From positions 131,761 to 195,760 of the forward strand of contig NC_018230.1 of NCBI RefSeq assembly GCF_000227135.1: a DNA stretch of 64,000 bases. Direction: 5' to 3'. This document shows, piece by piece, positions 62,391 through 64,000 of this stretch. Below the pieces are notes generated by a model, which worked only from the letters and a program-made list of their open reading frames with translations, was not told the origin of the DNA and searched no databases. This DNA comes from Leishmania donovani. Its lineage: Eukaryota; Euglenozoa; Kinetoplastea; Trypanosomatida; Trypanosomatidae. The position numbers and the translations under genes were made by a program. How positions within the stretch are numbered: position 1 is the first letter of the stretch; each line of letters begins with the position of its first letter.

Positions 62391-64000
62391 ATGCTGCCAT
62401 CTCGAGGTCTGCTTCAACGTGGAACCTTGGCAGCCACTGCGGCTCGATGGGCCTCCTCTCCCTCGTCCTCGGTGGCGCGCCGATCGCCCAGGGACACCAG
62501 CGCGATCACATCGCGGCAGCCCACGCACAACCTCTGTCCTCCGTCTTCAGCTGCGGAGAAGCGCGAAGCCGACGCCGGCGAGGGTGCAACGGCGCCAAGC
62601 CCTGCTGCACATGCGGCTGCAGAAAAGGATGTGGATGAGGTGGAGCGTCTCCTCACCGTCACTGCGACGCGCGCTGCGCCTGCTAGCCCGACACCATCTA
62701 CGCAGACACCCACCCCCATGCTCGCGTCGTCATTGCTGTCCATTACCGGCGCCACCACCGCGGCACCGGACACGATCGTGGACCCAGGCGCAGCGCTGCA
62801 CTCCAAGGCCCTCCATCAAGCGGAGGTGAGCACACGCGGCAGGGATAGACCGACGCACGTGCAGCTGGAGCAGATCGACCGGCGCCGCAGCAAGCCAAGT
62901 CTGTCCGAAGCCGAGTTTGGTGTGGGAATGACGGAGCGGCTGCTGCCGGAGTTGCCGCGTCTGCCAGCGTTGCATGAGGTACACTACGGCGACGCTGTGG
63001 TGCGGGAGCTGGACCGCAGTACGTACTTTGCGCTGAAGCAGGGCAGCAGCACGAGTGCAGCCACGCCATCAATGAGCGCTGGTGCCGGCCACCCCTCGAC
63101 AGACACGGCGGCGGCGCCCGGCAACGCTGCCGTGGTCGTCATCAACGGCGAGGCGTGTGTGGAGATGAGCCTGGACGAGGACTTGAGCGAGGCTAGTTTT
63201 GCGGCCTTCGATGCCGAGGCGGGCAAGGCAGCGCCCCGCGCCACCACCCCTGCCCGCACTGTCGCCGCGGCCGCTGCTGCGTTGTGTGTTAAAGAAGACA
63301 TCGACGCCACCGACGCGGAGGAGGACGGTCTCTCGCTACAGCTCAACTTTGGCGCGGAGCGGCCGTGGTTTGTGCCGACCTCCGGGGTCGTGCAGCTGCA
63401 CCCGCTGTCGCCGCAAGACTGCGCGCTGCTGCTGCGGTTCGTGCTGCGCCTACGCCAGCAGACCGAAGTCGACCTTGTGCCGTCGCTGCGCCGCGCACTG
63501 ATTGCTGCCGAGCAGCGGACAGCAGAGACGGGGGCCGGTGGAGAGGGCCGCGCGAGGAGAGGTGGCGCTTCCGTGATGTCGGAGCCGCCACAAGCGTCGT
63601 TGTCAAGCGAACCTGCCACAAGCAGTCGTGGCCGCCGTCCTCACCTGACCTTAGCCGATGTGGTTCGCTACCTGGACACCGCGCCGCCGCCGGTGATCGC
63701 CTTTACGGAGTCGCTCCCAGCCAATTGCGCGAGCCCCTACACGTCCAGCTCTGTCCACGACTCCACATCACCTGCCTTCGTGTTTCACATGTACCTCGAG
63801 AACATCTCCTCGCAGAACGCCCTCGGACACCTGGCTGGCCTCTTCGGCATTCCTCTGCGCTCCTTCCAGACGCACACCGCTGCGAGCAAGATGTCGTGCA
63901 GCACGGTGATATGCGCCATCGCCGAGAACCTCGTGCGACGTGAGCACCTGCTGCTGCTCAACACCCTGCGGCACCCGGGATTCGTGCTGCGCGTGAGCGA
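62391..64000 (+). CDS. Hypothetical protein, 3' truncated by the window (at least 536 aa)
   Basis: The frame is open from ATG at 62391 (MLPSRGLLQRGTLAATAARW) past the window end with no stop, so the C-terminus is missing. The N-terminal 30 residues are Arg/Leu/Ala/Ser-rich with no acidic residues, like a mitochondrial presequence; this is inference. A disordered Ala/Pro/Thr region follows. Then come more ordered segments: LEQIDRRRSKPSLSEAEFG, GLSLQLNFGAERPWFVPTSGVVQLHPLS, DCALLLRFVLRLRQQTEVDLVPSLRRAL and, near the edge, FHMYLENISSQNALGHLAGLFGIPLRSF. I do not recognise a family. Codon use supports a real gene. Confidence 0.75.
   Translation, partial: MLPSRGLLQRGTLAATAARWASSPSSSVARRSPRDTSAITSRQPTHNLCPPSSAAEKREADAGEGATAPSPAAHAAAEKDVDEVERLLTVTATRAAPASPTPSTQTPTPMLASSLLSITGATTAAPDTIVDPGAALHSKALHQAEVSTRGRDRPTHVQLEQIDRRRSKPSLSEAEFGVGMTERLLPELPRLPALHEVHYGDAVVRELDRSTYFALKQGSSTSAATPSMSAGAGHPSTDTAAAPGNAAVVVINGEACVEMSLDEDLSEASFAAFDAEAGKAAPRATTPARTVAAAAAALCVKEDIDATDAEEDGLSLQLNFGAERPWFVPTSGVVQLHPLSPQDCALLLRFVLRLRQQTEVDLVPSLRRALIAAEQRTAETGAGGEGRARRGGASVMSEPPQASLSSEPATSSRGRRPHLTLADVVRYLDTAPPPVIAFTESLPANCASPYTSSSVHDSTSPAFVFHMYLENISSQNALGHLAGLFGIPLRSFQTHTAASKMSCSTVICAIAENLVRREHLLLLNTLRHPGFVLRVS

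Overview
The window looks like a stretch of a Leishmania chromosome (Trypanosomatida). Every gene I can support is on the + strand, as expected for one directional polycistronic unit. I see no introns. GC-rich coding blocks are separated by long, pyrimidine-rich intergenic regions packed with (TG)n, (AC)n and (AT)n runs, and several genes have a polypyrimidine-AG trans-splice acceptor just before the first ATG. A SIDER-like degenerate retroposon, a P-stalk protein typical of the genus and large low-complexity hypothetical proteins fit the same lineage. I cannot name the species or chromosome. Two N-gaps and a gene split over three reading frames show that this is a draft assembly.

Layout from left to right: the C-terminus of a multi-pass transporter (2-427); a 1668-aa unrecognised protein (3545-8551); a tandem array of 60S acidic ribosomal protein P1 genes interrupted by N-gaps (9568-11352), with a long inverted repeat between the first two copies; a 1691-aa protein ending in a TLDc domain (12172-17247); a 6.3-kb stretch without a convincing gene that holds an AT-rich island with a perfect 40-bp palindrome; a 1057-aa disordered protein (23515-26688); a frame-disrupted membrane-protein gene (28742 to about 30.1-30.5 kb); a NEMP-like multi-pass membrane protein (31543-34416); an ankyrin-repeat protein with the architecture of an AKR1/HIP14 palmitoyltransferase but with the DHHC catalytic motif replaced by DGYS (35939-38968); a SIDER-like element (about 39475-39995); a TLC-like membrane protein (40618-43806); a PiT/PHO4 phosphate transporter (45148-46866); a 2532-aa dual-specificity phosphatase with long insertions (49885-57483); a U2AF65-type splicing factor (58220-60772); and a 3'-truncated gene with a mitochondrial-looking N-terminus (62391 to the end).

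Trypanosomatid gene neighbours are co-transcribed but rarely share a pathway, and nothing here forms a functional operon. Regulation is probably post-transcriptional through the long UTRs, which makes the structured elements in the intergenic regions (palindrome, inverted repeats, SIDER-like element) worth attention. The most unusual protein findings are the apparent DHHC pseudo-enzyme, the NEMP-like protein and the phosphatase whose catalytic domain is expanded by long low-complexity insertions. Several starts in this annotation were chosen at the first ATG after a probable splice acceptor, because the longer open frames begin with GTG or TTG or lie upstream of the acceptor.
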